Positions 46,396 to 55,230 are shown, numbered from the stretch's first letter. The stretch: 64,000 nucleotides of DNA from Niabella drilacis (GCF_900101395.1 NZ_FMZO01000003.1:327664-391663); one strand, 5' to 3'. Numbers and translations: made by a program. The notes: a model not told the origin generated them from the sequence alone.

Positions 46396-47865
46396 ATGCA
46401 GGATAAAATAGATAAAATAGCCGGGTTGTATCACCAGTGGAGCGGGCAGACGCCGGACTCCGTTGATGTGCTGCAGCAGGCCGGCAGTGAGCGCCGCTAT
46501 TTCCGGGTCTGGAAGAACGGGCAATCCGTTATCGGAACCTATGGTGCCAACATAAAGGAAAATGAATCGTTCTTTTATTTTTCAGATCATTTTCAGAAAC
46601 GGCAATTACCCGTAGCAAACATTCTCGCGATCAGTGCGGACCGGATGTATTATCTCCAGGACGACTATGGGAATATATCGTTGATCAATCATCTTGAGGA
46701 ACAGGGGGAAACGGCGCCCGTATATGAACTGTTTAAAAACAGCCTTGGCGAACTGGCCCGGGTACAGGTGCTGGGCGATAAAGGACTGGATTATGATAAG
46801 TGTTTAACCAACAAGGAGTTTGGCAAGCAGGCAATTATGGCGGACCTGCTGTACTTTAAATATTATTTCCTGGATGCCCTGCGTAAGCCCTACGATAAAC
46901 AGGCGCTGATCGATGATTTTGAAGCGCTGAGCACCTACCTTACACATACGGATCATAAATTTTTCATGATGCGCGATTTCCAGAGCCGCAATATCCAGGT
47001 AATGGAAGATCGTTCGGTACATTTTATCGACTACCAGGGAGGTATGAAAGGCGCTCCCCAGTATGATGTGGCCTCGTTGCTTTGGCAGGCAAGAGCCAAC
47101 CTTTCTGAAGACTGGAAAGAACGGCTGCTGGTCGATTATATGCATGCACTGGAGCCCTTGCTGGACAAGCCGCTCAACCGGACGGCATTTGTAAGTCAGT
47201 ATAACGGTTATGTGCTGATCCGCCTGCTGCAGGTGCTGGGCGCTTACGGGTTCAGGGGATTGTTTGAGCGCAAAGCACATTTTCTTACAAGCATTCCGCT
47301 GGCATTAAGAAACCTGCGCGCCTTCCTTCATGAAAACGCAATGGGTATTTCGGTGCCCGAATTTGATAAAGTGCTGCAGTTGTGTATAGCCGATGAGATC
47401 ATTGAACAGTTCACCCCTGTTCAGGCAACAGCAGCAACACCGTTGGTCGTAAAAGTATCCAGTTTTTCATTTAAAAAAGGACTTCCGGCAGCCGATGATC
47501 CCGATAGTGATCGGGATGGCGGCGGTTTTGTATTCGATTGCAGGGGGATCCTGAACCCCGGCCGGATAGAAAGTATGAAGACGCAAACCGGACGGGATAA
47601 GGAAGTGATCCAGTACCTGGAACAGCAAACGCGGATGCCCGAATTCCTGCACAGTGTTTTTGATGTAGTGGATATAACGGTTGAGGATTTTATAAAGCGG
47701 GGATTTAGCAGCCTGATGGTCAGCTTTGGCTGTACCGGGGGGCAGCACCGCAGCGTATATGCAGCAGATGCGCTGGCCCGGCACCTGAAGAATAAGTTCA
47801 AAGTGAAAGTAGCGCTGAACCATTGGGTGCAGGATGCGAAGAACTGGGAAAACTCGGGTCGATAG
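46396..47865 (+). CDS. AmgK-like sugar kinase fused to RapZ C-terminal domain
   Basis: 489-aa two-domain protein. Residues 1-330 are an aminoglycoside-phosphotransferase-fold kinase of the AmgK/choline kinase type: FMMRDFQSRNIQVMED (catalytic Asp194), then HFIDYQGGMKGAPQYDVASLL (metal ligand Asp). Residues 350-489 are a RapZ C-terminal domain: VVKVSSFSFKKGLP, FVFDCRGILNPGR, and the hallmark SFGCTGGQHRSVYAADALARHL. AmgK phosphorylates MurNAc/GlcNAc at C1 in recycling; the RapZ domain binds glucosamine-6-phosphate in enterics. A MurU-like partner lies two genes downstream. The fusion appears as one uninterrupted frame; a palindrome encodes DDPDSDRDG in the RapZ part. Confidence 0.87.
   Translation: MQDKIDKIAGLYHQWSGQTPDSVDVLQQAGSERRYFRVWKNGQSVIGTYGANIKENESFFYFSDHFQKRQLPVANILAISADRMYYLQDDYGNISLINHLEEQGETAPVYELFKNSLGELARVQVLGDKGLDYDKCLTNKEFGKQAIMADLLYFKYYFLDALRKPYDKQALIDDFEALSTYLTHTDHKFFMMRDFQSRNIQVMEDRSVHFIDYQGGMKGAPQYDVASLLWQARANLSEDWKERLLVDYMHALEPLLDKPLNRTAFVSQYNGYVLIRLLQVLGAYGFRGLFERKAHFLTSIPLALRNLRAFLHENAMGISVPEFDKVLQLCIADEIIEQFTPVQATAATPLVVKVSSFSFKKGLPAADDPDSDRDGGGFVFDCRGILNPGRIESMKTQTGRDKEVIQYLEQQTRMPEFLHSVFDVVDITVEDFIKRGFSSLMVSFGCTGGQHRSVYAADALARHLKNKFKVKVALNHWVQDAKNWENSGR
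47498..47517. repeat. Perfect 8-bp-arm palindrome inside the kinase-RapZ gene
   Basis: ATCCCGAT, loop AGTG, ATCGGGAT. In-frame translation gives part of a variable loop (DPDSDRDG) before GGGFVFDCRG. Palindromes built on CCCGAT..ATCGGG are common in Bacteroidota spacers; a degenerate form is seen at 63703-63717. Confidence 0.7.
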
Positions 47866-47885
47866 TTCATGGTCCATTGTCCATA
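47862..47885. repeat. Left inverted repeat flanking the four-helix-bundle gene
   Basis: 24 bp beginning ATAGTTCATGGTCC. It matches the reverse complement of 48322-48345 at 20 of 24 positions. It overlaps the stop of the kinase-RapZ gene. Confidence 0.6.
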
Positions 47886-47952
47886 AAACTGAATTCCGGC
47901 GGATACTTTTATAATAGAGATAGGGTCTGTATAGTTTTGTAAAATTTCGGAT

Positions 47953-48303
47953 ATGGCATTCAAATTTGAAAATTTAAAAGTATGGCATAGTGCAGCAAAT
48001 TTGTCTAATCAGATTGATTCGCTAACAAAGGGGTTTCCACCGGAGGAGAAATATAGTCTTTCTACCCAAATGAAGAAGGCTGCTGATTCGGTGGCACTGA
48101 ATATTGCAGAGGGGTCTACCGGGCAGACGAATGCTGAATTCAAGAGGTTTCTTGGCTTTTCGTTACGTTCAGCTGTTGAAGTGGTCAGTGCGTTACTGTT
48201 AGCCAGGATGCGTAATTACATAACTGAAGAAATAAAACAAAAGTATTATGACGAATACGAGATGCTCTGTAAAATGATTACAAGTTTAAGAGCCTCGATG
48301 TAA
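47953..48303 (+). CDS. Four-helix-bundle protein (23S rRNA intervening-sequence family)
   Basis: 116-aa protein of the S23/IVP family, whose first members were found inside intervening sequences of 23S rRNA genes. Sequence hallmarks: FENLKVWHSAANLSNQI at the start, then QMKKAADSVALNIAEGSTGQ and FKRFLGFSLRSAVEVVSALLLA. All four helices are present. The function is unknown; nucleic-acid or rRNA association is suspected. Here it lies between the kinase-RapZ and MurU-like genes, flanked by 24-bp imperfect inverted repeats, which may mark a small mobile cassette. Confidence 0.9.
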   Translation: MAFKFENLKVWHSAANLSNQIDSLTKGFPPEEKYSLSTQMKKAADSVALNIAEGSTGQTNAEFKRFLGFSLRSAVEVVSALLLARMRNYITEEIKQKYYDEYEMLCKMITSLRASM

Positions 48304-48321
48304 TTGTTCAACGAAAATAAC

Positions 48322-48345
48322 TATGGACCATCGACCATTGACTAT
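48322..48345. repeat. Right inverted repeat; also the 5' end of the murU-like gene
   Basis: 24 bp beginning TATGGACCATCGACC, the inverted partner of 47862-47885. It supplies the start codon and first seven codons of the murU-like gene. Confidence 0.6.
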
Positions 48346-49081
48346 AAGCCACCAGCCCTTCGGCCAGGCCCTCATCTTCTGTGCCGGCCTGGGAACCCGT
48401 TTTAAACCCTGGACAGACAGGCATCCGAAGGCCTTGGCCGTGATCAACGGGAAAAGCCTGCTGCAACGGAACATTGAATATTTACAGCAATATGGCATAG
48501 ACCGGATCGTCGTGAATGTGCACCACTTTGCCGATCAGATCATTGAAGCGGTTGAAAAGAACCGGGGCTGGGGCAGCGAAGTGCTGATCAGCGATGAAAC
48601 CGATGCGGTGCTGGAAACCGGCGGTGGCCTTTTAAAAGCAAAAGCGCTTTTTACACCGGGAGAGCCGTTTATAACCTGTAATGCGGATATCCTTACGGAC
48701 CTGGACATCAATGCGCTTATAGCTTTTCACAAAAAGCAAAAACCGTTGATCTCAATGATGGTAAGCAGCCGTAAAACATCGCGCTACCTGCTGTTTGATG
48801 AAGAAAATACACTATGCGGCTGGCAGAATATTACAACAGGGGAACAACGGATCTCAAAACCGGCGGCCTCATTGCGTCCGCTGGCTTACGATTGTGTAGT
48901 GGCTTTCAACTATGAAGTGTTGGATCTGATTCCCTTTACAGGAAAATTTTCTCTTATCGACCTTTACCTGCACCTGGCAAAAAGCCAAACTATAAAAGGG
49001 ATGGAGCATAAGGGCGACCGCTGGGTGGATGTGGGTAAGCCGGAGAGCGTGGCCATAGCGGAGGCAATGTTTCCCCGGTAA
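48323..49081 (+). CDS. MurU-like sugar-1-phosphate nucleotidyltransferase
   Basis: Nucleotidyltransferase of the GlmU/RfbA fold, closest in plan to MurU, which makes UDP-MurNAc from MurNAc-1-phosphate in peptidoglycan recycling. Motifs: ALIFCAGLGTRFKPWTDRHPKAL, AVLETGGGLLKA, ITCNADILTDLD and DRWVDVGKPESV. It is 252 aa. The natural N-terminus usually starts at the MKALILAAG-type strand; here about 15 extra residues (DHRPLTISHQPFGQ) come from spacer-repeat DNA. It pairs functionally with the kinase-RapZ gene, although the four-helix-bundle gene separates them. Confidence 0.83.
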   Translation: MDHRPLTISHQPFGQALIFCAGLGTRFKPWTDRHPKALAVINGKSLLQRNIEYLQQYGIDRIVVNVHHFADQIIEAVEKNRGWGSEVLISDETDAVLETGGGLLKAKALFTPGEPFITCNADILTDLDINALIAFHKKQKPLISMMVSSRKTSRYLLFDEENTLCGWQNITTGEQRISKPAASLRPLAYDCVVAFNYEVLDLIPFTGKFSLIDLYLHLAKSQTIKGMEHKGDRWVDVGKPESVAIAEAMFPR

Positions 49082-49508
49082 GGGAAGGCCGCCGGCACCC
49101 TGCCAACCTGTTTGTTAAAGGACCTGCACAAAGGACGCTTCGGGAAACGGACCACGCATATCGTTGCCGCATATTTTCCGGAAAACAGGCCGGGCCTTAT
49201 AGAGATAAGCAAGGCAAACGCATCTGAATTGCGTGAAAAAAGCGGAACCAAAAACACTACCAGGCACTGTAAGTACCCCTGTTTGTAGCAGGGTATTAAA
49301 GAGATCCCCCGGCTCCTGCAGGAGCCGCGCAAAATTGCCGGGGCTAAACAAACACGAGGCTCCTTTGGAGCCCGGTTGATCAAAACAACCTGTTTGCTAT
49401 AAACCCAATGCTCCCCCGGAGCTGATCAATGCTGATATAAAATGCGTTTGCCCTGCGGAGATAAGTGATAGCTGGCTTGCATTTGTTTGATTTCTGTAAC
49501 TTTGATTT
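49082..49508. other. Spacer with palindromes upstream of AraC gene
   Basis: 427 bp with no convincing gene. It holds a perfect 16-bp palindrome, GGCTCCTGCAGGAGCC (49311-49326), and a second hairpin with related arms, GGCTCC-TTT-GGAGCC (49358-49372). Flanking GC-rich words (CCCCCGG, GCCGGGG) repeat nearby. It resembles a REP-like element present once here. Confidence 0.6.
49497..49504 (+). promoter_or_regulatory. -7 box of AraC gene
   Basis: TAACTTTG 4 nt before the ATG at 49509. TTG at 49477-49479 may be a weak -33 box (17-bp spacer). Confidence 0.5.
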
Positions 49509-50420
49509 ATGGAAAAGCCGGAAACTATTGAAGCCTTTTATAAAAGGATCAATCAGAATACTTCAAAACTGTCCCTGCACAATGTAGGCCTGGGCCTGGG
49601 GCATTTTAATATCTTTCCAAGATCATTCTGTTCTCAGCACACCAGTTATTCCAGGCGCGATTATTACAAAGTATCCTATATCATTGGTACGGGCAAACTG
49701 TACTATGCCAACCAATGGGTCTATATTGATCGCCCGGCATTGATGTTCTCCAACCCCCTTGTGCCTTATTCCTGGGAGGCGGAATCTGCCGATCAGGCGG
49801 GCTGGTTCTGCCTTTTTACAGAAGATTTTATCCGCCACGATGAGCGCATGTTCAGTTTGCAGGATTCACCATTGTTCAAAGCAGGGGCCCGCCCTGTTTA
49901 TTTTTTAAATGAAGAGCAGCAGGTAGAGATCAGCAATATCTTCCGGAAGATGGCGCAGGAGATGCATTCAGACTATACCCACAAATTCAGTATGCTCCGG
50001 AACTACCTGCACCTGGTCATTCATGAAGCTATGAAATGGTGCGCTACCGACAGGTTTGAAAAGCCGGTCAATGCGGCTGCGCGCATTACCAGCCTTTTCC
50101 TGGAACTGCTGGAGCGCCAGTTTCCGATCGATGCGCCGGACCTCGTACTGCAGCTGAGGGCGCCGCAGCATTATGCGCACCAGCTATCCGTGCATGTAAA
50201 CCATCTCAACAGGTCTGTACGGGAACAAACAGGTAAAACCACTTCTGCACATATATCGGACCGGGTACTGAAGGAAGCTGCTGCGCTTTTAAGACATTCC
50301 GACTGGAATATTTCGGAGATTGCCTACAGCCTGGGATTCGAGTACCCGGCACATTTTACCAGTTTTTATAAGAAAAAAACAGGGCAGAGTCCCACAGCGC
50401 TTCGGAGATCAATTGTTTGA
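49509..50420 (+). CDS. AraC-family transcriptional regulator (exporter/AKR locus)
   Basis: 303-aa regulator with a cupin-like N-terminal domain (about 40-120; YYKVSYIIGTGKLYYANQWV) and a C-terminal AraC HTH pair ending in NISEIAYSLGFEYPAHFTSFYKKKTGQSPTALRRS. It is followed in the same direction by an exporter and an aldo/keto reductase, which it may control. Its effector is unknown. Confidence 0.88.
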   Translation: MEKPETIEAFYKRINQNTSKLSLHNVGLGLGHFNIFPRSFCSQHTSYSRRDYYKVSYIIGTGKLYYANQWVYIDRPALMFSNPLVPYSWEAESADQAGWFCLFTEDFIRHDERMFSLQDSPLFKAGARPVYFLNEEQQVEISNIFRKMAQEMHSDYTHKFSMLRNYLHLVIHEAMKWCATDRFEKPVNAAARITSLFLELLERQFPIDAPDLVLQLRAPQHYAHQLSVHVNHLNRSVREQTGKTTSAHISDRVLKEAAALLRHSDWNISEIAYSLGFEYPAHFTSFYKKKTGQSPTALRRSIV

Positions 50421-50472
50421 TTTTTGTAAGTAATGGTTTGATTGGAGTAGCCGGGCAGTAGCCGGTGGTACT

Positions 50473-50480
50473 TAATTTTG
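50473..50480 (+). promoter_or_regulatory. -7 box of the MFS exporter gene
   Basis: TAATTTTG 18 nt before the ATG at 50499. The longer frame starting at a TTG in this box (50478) is therefore unlikely to be used. Confidence 0.5.
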
Positions 50481-50498
50481 TGGTGGAAAAGAACCTGT

Positions 50499-51737
50499 AT
50501 GATCCCTACACAATCCATGATATCACGTCAACAGCGGCCCGGCGTAAGACGGCTGCCGCCAAAAAATAAAAGAGCCGCTACGCTCATCGCTTTTTTGCTG
50601 ATCCCCCTATCCGGGTTAATAACCGATATCTATATTCCTTCAATGCCGCATATGGCGTTGGAGCTGCACCAGCCGGAGGCGGCTGTGCAACTGACATTGA
50701 GCCTGTTCCTGGTAAGCTATGGCCTGGCACAGTTTGTAACCGGGAGCCTGATCGACAGTTATGGGCGGTTCCGTCTTACCCTGGTTTCCCTGGCCGTTTT
50801 TATTGTCAGCAATATCGTGATCATTTTTACAAAACAGATCGAATGGATCTATGCCATGCGGATCGTGCAGGGGATCACTACCGGTTTTATAGTAGTGGCC
50901 AAACGCGCATTCTTTGTAGACGTATATGAAGGGGAAGAGCGCCGGCACTACCTTAGCCTTATGTCTATCGTATGGTCTTCTGCCCCGGTGATCGCACCGT
51001 TTATCGGCGGCTATCTGCAGCAGTATTTCAACTGGCAGGCAAATTTCTGTGTGCTGGCCGTTTATGGGTTGCTGATGCTGGTTTTGGAGTGGACATTTTC
51101 CGGTGAAACGGTTCCGGTATACCGGAACTTCAACTGGAAAGCGCTATTGCAGGATTACCGGTTCATGATGCGTAGCCGGGTGTTCGCTTATGGGCTGCTG
51201 ATCTGCGGTCTCTGTTATGGTACCACCATGATCTTTGGTCTGGCAGGGGCCTTTATCATTGAGCATAAGATGCATTATTCTTCCGTGGTAGCGGGCTATG
51301 GAGCACTCGTGATGGGGGTGGCCTGGATGTGTGGAGGCTTCCTGGGCAAAGCCAGTTTAAATAAAGCATTCCTGCCCAAACTGAGGAGAAGCAATGCGGC
51401 GCAGCTGCTGGCAACGCTGCTCATGATCGTTACCGCAGTGTGGGTATACAATCTCTATACCCTGCTGTTCTTTGCTTTCCTGATCCACGTATGTGTAGGA
51501 TTTATTTTCAATAATTATTTTGCGTATTGCCTGGGCAGGTTTCCGCAGATGGCCGGCCTTGCCAGCGGACTGAGCGGAGGTGCCAACTTTATTGTTACAG
51601 CGGTTACCAGCTACACAGTGGTAGGAATATTGCGTCCCCAATCGCAGCCTGTATTGGGTTATGGGTACCTCATTATGGGCGGCATTGCTTTTTTGGTCTT
51701 ACAACTGTTACTCAAAAAAGAACCGGAGCAGGTTTAA
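50499..51737 (+). CDS. MFS drug exporter, Bcr/CflA type
   Basis: 412-aa transporter with 12 predicted membrane segments. The first segment carries LSGLITDIYIPSMPHMALEL, a form of the D(M/I)Y(L/I)P signature of DHA1/Bcr-CflA exporters, and the loop LIDSYGRFRLTL follows. The start is at MIPTQSM, downstream of a promoter box; an ATG seven codons later is also possible. The substrate is probably a drug or small toxic molecule. It lies between an AraC regulator and an aldo/keto reductase. Confidence 0.87.
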   Translation: MIPTQSMISRQQRPGVRRLPPKNKRAATLIAFLLIPLSGLITDIYIPSMPHMALELHQPEAAVQLTLSLFLVSYGLAQFVTGSLIDSYGRFRLTLVSLAVFIVSNIVIIFTKQIEWIYAMRIVQGITTGFIVVAKRAFFVDVYEGEERRHYLSLMSIVWSSAPVIAPFIGGYLQQYFNWQANFCVLAVYGLLMLVLEWTFSGETVPVYRNFNWKALLQDYRFMMRSRVFAYGLLICGLCYGTTMIFGLAGAFIIEHKMHYSSVVAGYGALVMGVAWMCGGFLGKASLNKAFLPKLRRSNAAQLLATLLMIVTAVWVYNLYTLLFFAFLIHVCVGFIFNNYFAYCLGRFPQMAGLASGLSGGANFIVTAVTSYTVVGILRPQSQPVLGYGYLIMGGIAFLVLQLLLKKEPEQV

Positions 51738-51860
51738 ACGGTATTGATTTTTATGGAGTCAGCTGTGGTACCGGTGGCATCCGGGTTGCTACGCTCAGTT
51801 CATCGTTCCCTTCATTGCTCATCTGGTCCGCAATGTATTGACGATTCACATTTCGCAAAT

Positions 51861-51926
51861 AACATCTCACTAAAAAACTTTTCACATCTCACTAAAAAAC
51901 CTTCCACATCTCACTAAAAAAGAAAA
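51861..51926 (+). repeat. Three 22-bp tandem repeats upstream of the AKR gene
   Basis: Three consecutive 22-bp units, each starting with (A/C)ACATCTCACTAAAAAA and varying in the last four to six bases: 51861-51882, 51883-51904, 51905-51926. The last unit ends 2 bp before the ATG at 51929. The 22-bp period is close to two helical turns, suggesting an operator, though the array sits in the leader and overlaps the translation start region. Confidence 0.85.
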
Positions 51927-51928
51927 AT

Positions 51929-52930
51929 ATGCAATACAGGAAATTAGGAGCAACAGGAGAAAGCCTTTCCGCGATCGGGTTGGGCTGTATGGGTATGAGC
52001 TTTGCCTATGGGCCCGTTGATGATGCGGAGAGCATTGCTACGTTACACAAAGCCCTGGACCTTGGTATTAACTTCTGGGATACGGCAGATATGTATGCCG
52101 ACGGTGCCAATGAAGAACTGATCTCAAAAGTGCTGGTGCCCAATCGCGACAAAGTATTTATTGCTACCAAGTTCGGGTTCCGTTTTAAGAACGGTGTGGC
52201 CGGTCCCGGCAATGCCGCAGGTACTTATTTTGATGGAAGGCCTGAATGGGTGCGGGAGGCGGTGGATAAGAGTTTGCAGCGGTTAAAGATCGATACCATT
52301 GACCTGTACTATGCACATCGTATTGACCCCAATGTACCGGTAGAAGAAATGGTAGGCGCCATGGCCGACCTGGTTAAACAGGGTAAGGTCCGTTACCTGG
52401 GGTTAAGCGAGGCCTCCGCGGCCTCTATCCGTAAAGCACATGCGGTGCATCCGATAGCAGCGTTGCAGAGCGAATATTCGCTGTTGTCGAGAGATGTGGA
52501 AGGGAGCATCCTGGATACCGTGCGCGAGCTGGGGATCAGCCTGGTGCCCTATTCGCCGCTGGCAAGAGGGCTGGTGACCAATACACTGGATACCGCCGCG
52601 CTGGCAGACAATGACTTCAGAAGAACCCTGCCCCGTTATCAGGAAGATGTTGCAGAGAACAATAACCGGCTGGTACAGGAGTTTGCTGCGTTGGCAAAGG
52701 ATAAAAATTGCACTCCTGCACAGCTGGCCCTGGCCTGGGTGTTGGCACAGGGAAATGATCTGATCCCGATCCCGGGAACCAAGAAAAGGAAATACCTGGA
52801 GGAGAACGCCGGTGCTGCGGCAATCGCTTTAACTGCAGGAGAGCTGGAAACTATTGAGGCATTGGTAAAGAAGTATCCCCACACCGGCGCCCGTTACAGC
52901 GAGGGCGCGATGAAGCTGGTAAACCGGTAG
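51929..52930 (+). CDS. Aldo/keto reductase
   Basis: 333-aa NADPH-dependent oxidoreductase with a TIM barrel. The tetrad is visible: Asp in FWDTADMY, Tyr in the same segment (MYADG), Lys in FIATKFGF and His in YYAHRID. The C-terminal [18 protein letters not shown] binds the cofactor 2'-phosphate. It is close in form to the AKR13/YakC type. It may detoxify aldehydes together with the neighbouring exporter. Confidence 0.93.
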   Translation: MQYRKLGATGESLSAIGLGCMGMSFAYGPVDDAESIATLHKALDLGINFWDTADMYADGANEELISKVLVPNRDKVFIATKFGFRFKNGVAGPGNAAGTYFDGRPEWVREAVDKSLQRLKIDTIDLYYAHRIDPNVPVEEMVGAMADLVKQGKVRYLGLSEASAASIRKAHAVHPIAALQSEYSLLSRDVEGSILDTVRELGISLVPYSPLARGLVTNTLDTAALADNDFRRTLPRYQEDVAENNNRLVQEFAALAKDKNCTPAQLALAWVLAQGNDLIPIPGTKKRKYLEENAGAAAIALTAGELETIEALVKKYPHTGARYSEGAMKLVNR

Positions 52931-53218
52931 CCGGGTCCGGCCGGGCAGGATTGCCTAAACGAAATGTTAATTTGCTCCTGCTTTGTTGCGGCAATGCTTT
53001 TGCCGGCCGTCTTCATTCCAAAGCTTAAAACAATGCGTTTATTCCTGTTCCTTACACTGCTTCCCTTTGCTTGCCGGCTCAGGAGGCAGCATATCGATCA
53101 TATCCTGTAGTCCCGCGGACCATTGGTACCGTTTTGAGACGGCCTGTCATATTTTGTTACCCCGGATGCTAAAAGAATGGTTATTTTGCCATTTTTCATC
53201 GGGGTAAATGTCTATTAT

Positions 53219-55168
53219 ATGAAGAAAAGTAGCCTGCTGGCAATTTTTACGGTCGTATCTGCTGCAGTTGGGGCACAGTCAAACTATAATCCTGCGGAGG
53301 CTTTTGCCCCGCTGTTTTATCCTTCTGCAGGAAATGAATACAGGAGCGCCTCCGGTGAGCCCGGCCCCCGGTACTGGCAGAACCGGGCTGATTACAATAT
53401 AGTGAGTACACTGGATACAGCCGGCCACACCGTTGCTGCAAAGGTGGAGATACTTTATACTAATAACAGTCCCGATGCATTGAAGTTCCTCTGGTTGCAG
53501 ACCGATCAGAATACCTATCGTAAGGACTCCCGCGCCTCGGCCACTACCACGGCATCGGGTGGCCGATGGGCCAATACCATGTTTACGGAAGGAGACGTGA
53601 TCCGGTCCATGGTTATAGAAGAGAACGGGAAAAAGTATACGCCTGAATATATGACCTCTGATACCCGCACCCAGGTTTGGCTCAGCAGTCCTCTGAAGGC
53701 AGCGGGAGGCAAGCTGAAGCTGACCATTGAATATTCCTTCGAAATACCGGAATACGGGAGCGACCGGATGGGCAGGATGAATACCCGGAACGGATGGATA
53801 TATGAGATTGCACAGTGGTTCCCGCGCATGGCCGTGTATGACGATATCCAGGGATGGAATGTGCTGCCTTATCTGGGGCAGGGTGAATTTTATCTTGAAT
53901 ATGGAGATATCAGCTATAGCGTTACGGCCCCGGCAAATATGATTGTTGTAGGATCGGGCGAATTGTTGAATCCTGCGGAATGTTTTACTCCGGAAGAGGC
54001 CCGGCGGTACGCCGCGGCAAAGCTGAGCGATAAAACCGTACTGATCCGGAGTGCAGAGGAGATCGGCAAAAGCGGAATGAGCAACAGGAAAGGAACCACA
54101 ACCTGGCGGTATAAGATTCAGGATACAAGAGATGTTGCCTGGGGCGCATCCAATGCCTTTGTACTGGATGGTGCACAGATCGATCTTCCGGGAGGTAAAA
54201 AATCAATGGCCCTGAGCGCTTATCCCGTGGAAAGCATCGGAGCCGATGGCTGGCAGCGCAGTACGGAAATGGTAAAGGGCTGTATCGAATTTTATTCAAA
54301 GCATTTGTTTGTATTCCCTTACCCCGTGGCTACAAATGTGGCGGGTATTGTTGGGGGAATGGAATACCCGGGTATAGTATTTTGCAGCTATAAGTCGAAA
54401 GGAAAAGACTTGTGGGGCGTAACAGATCATGAATTCGGCCATACCTGGTTTCCCATGATCGTAGGCAGCAACGAACGCAAATATGCCTGGATGGACGAAG
54501 GTTTTAATACCTTTATCAATGGCTTGTCCAGCGCCGCCTTTAATAACGGAGAGTTTAAAAAGCAAAGTTATTTTGACGATCCTGCAGTAGGTGAAACCGT
54601 AAAATCGGTCTTCAGCGACAAGGGGGATGTTTTAATGACCGCGCCGGATGTGGTACAGCAGGCAAATCTTGGCAACACCGCGTATTTTAAACCGTCGCTG
54701 ATGTTACAGGCTTTGAGAAATGTGGTGCTGGGCGAAAAACGTTTTGATGCTGCTTTCCGGGAGTACATCAACCGGTGGGCCTTCAGACATCCCACACCCT
54801 GGGATTTTTTCCGTACGATGGAGAATGTAGGCGGAGAAGATCTGGCCTGGTTCTGGAGGGGATGGGTATTCAACAACTGGAAGACCGATCAGGCGGTCCG
54901 CAGCGTAAAATACAATAATAGTGTACCGGCCAATGGCGCACAGATCATCATAGAGAACCTCCAGCAGATGCCGATGCCGGTAACGGTCCTGGTAAAGGAA
55001 CGTAACGGCAAAGAGCAAATCATACAGCTCCCGGTTGAAATATGGCAGCGCAGCGGCACTTATGCTTTTGAGGTGGCCACAACCACACAGATCATGGAAG
55101 TAACGATCGACCCCGATAAAAAGATCCTCGACTGGGATCGTTCCAATAATACCTGGACGGGGAGATAG
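53219..55168 (+). CDS. Exported M1-family metallopeptidase
   Basis: 649-aa zinc aminopeptidase-like protein with a signal peptide (MKKSSLLAIFTVVSAAVGAQ). Zinc site: His404-Glu-Phe-Gly-His408 (HEFGH) and Glu427 in WMDEGF. The substrate-binding GXMEN motif is replaced by GGMEYPG. A conserved Tyr (NTAYFKPS) follows. The start is the MKKSS methionine, because the 14 codons before it would bury the signal. It probably trims periplasmic or extracellular peptides. Confidence 0.9.
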   Translation: MKKSSLLAIFTVVSAAVGAQSNYNPAEAFAPLFYPSAGNEYRSASGEPGPRYWQNRADYNIVSTLDTAGHTVAAKVEILYTNNSPDALKFLWLQTDQNTYRKDSRASATTTASGGRWANTMFTEGDVIRSMVIEENGKKYTPEYMTSDTRTQVWLSSPLKAAGGKLKLTIEYSFEIPEYGSDRMGRMNTRNGWIYEIAQWFPRMAVYDDIQGWNVLPYLGQGEFYLEYGDISYSVTAPANMIVVGSGELLNPAECFTPEEARRYAAAKLSDKTVLIRSAEEIGKSGMSNRKGTTTWRYKIQDTRDVAWGASNAFVLDGAQIDLPGGKKSMALSAYPVESIGADGWQRSTEMVKGCIEFYSKHLFVFPYPVATNVAGIVGGMEYPGIVFCSYKSKGKDLWGVTDHEFGHTWFPMIVGSNERKYAWMDEGFNTFINGLSSAAFNNGEFKKQSYFDDPAVGETVKSVFSDKGDVLMTAPDVVQQANLGNTAYFKPSLMLQALRNVVLGEKRFDAAFREYINRWAFRHPTPWDFFRTMENVGGEDLAWFWRGWVFNNWKTDQAVRSVKYNNSVPANGAQIIIENLQQMPMPVTVLVKERNGKEQIIQLPVEIWQRSGTYAFEVATTTQIMEVTIDPDKKILDWDRSNNTWTGR

Positions 55169-55230
55169 GATTTTGTTTGAGGGTTGCCGTTTTACGCCTG
55201 GTCCGTGCGCTCCATGGGCCTTCTTTAGTT

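Noticed and set aside
49082..49508. Minus-strand open frame after the MurU-like gene
   Set aside because: It overlaps the palindrome region and the end of the MurU-like gene; its sequence has no family features.
51861..51926. CRISPR array
   Set aside because: Units are directly adjacent without unique spacers, only three in number, and no cas genes are present.
52931..53218. Short peptide gene before the M1 peptidase
   Set aside because: The frame has no start context, and its sequence looks like untranslated leader.
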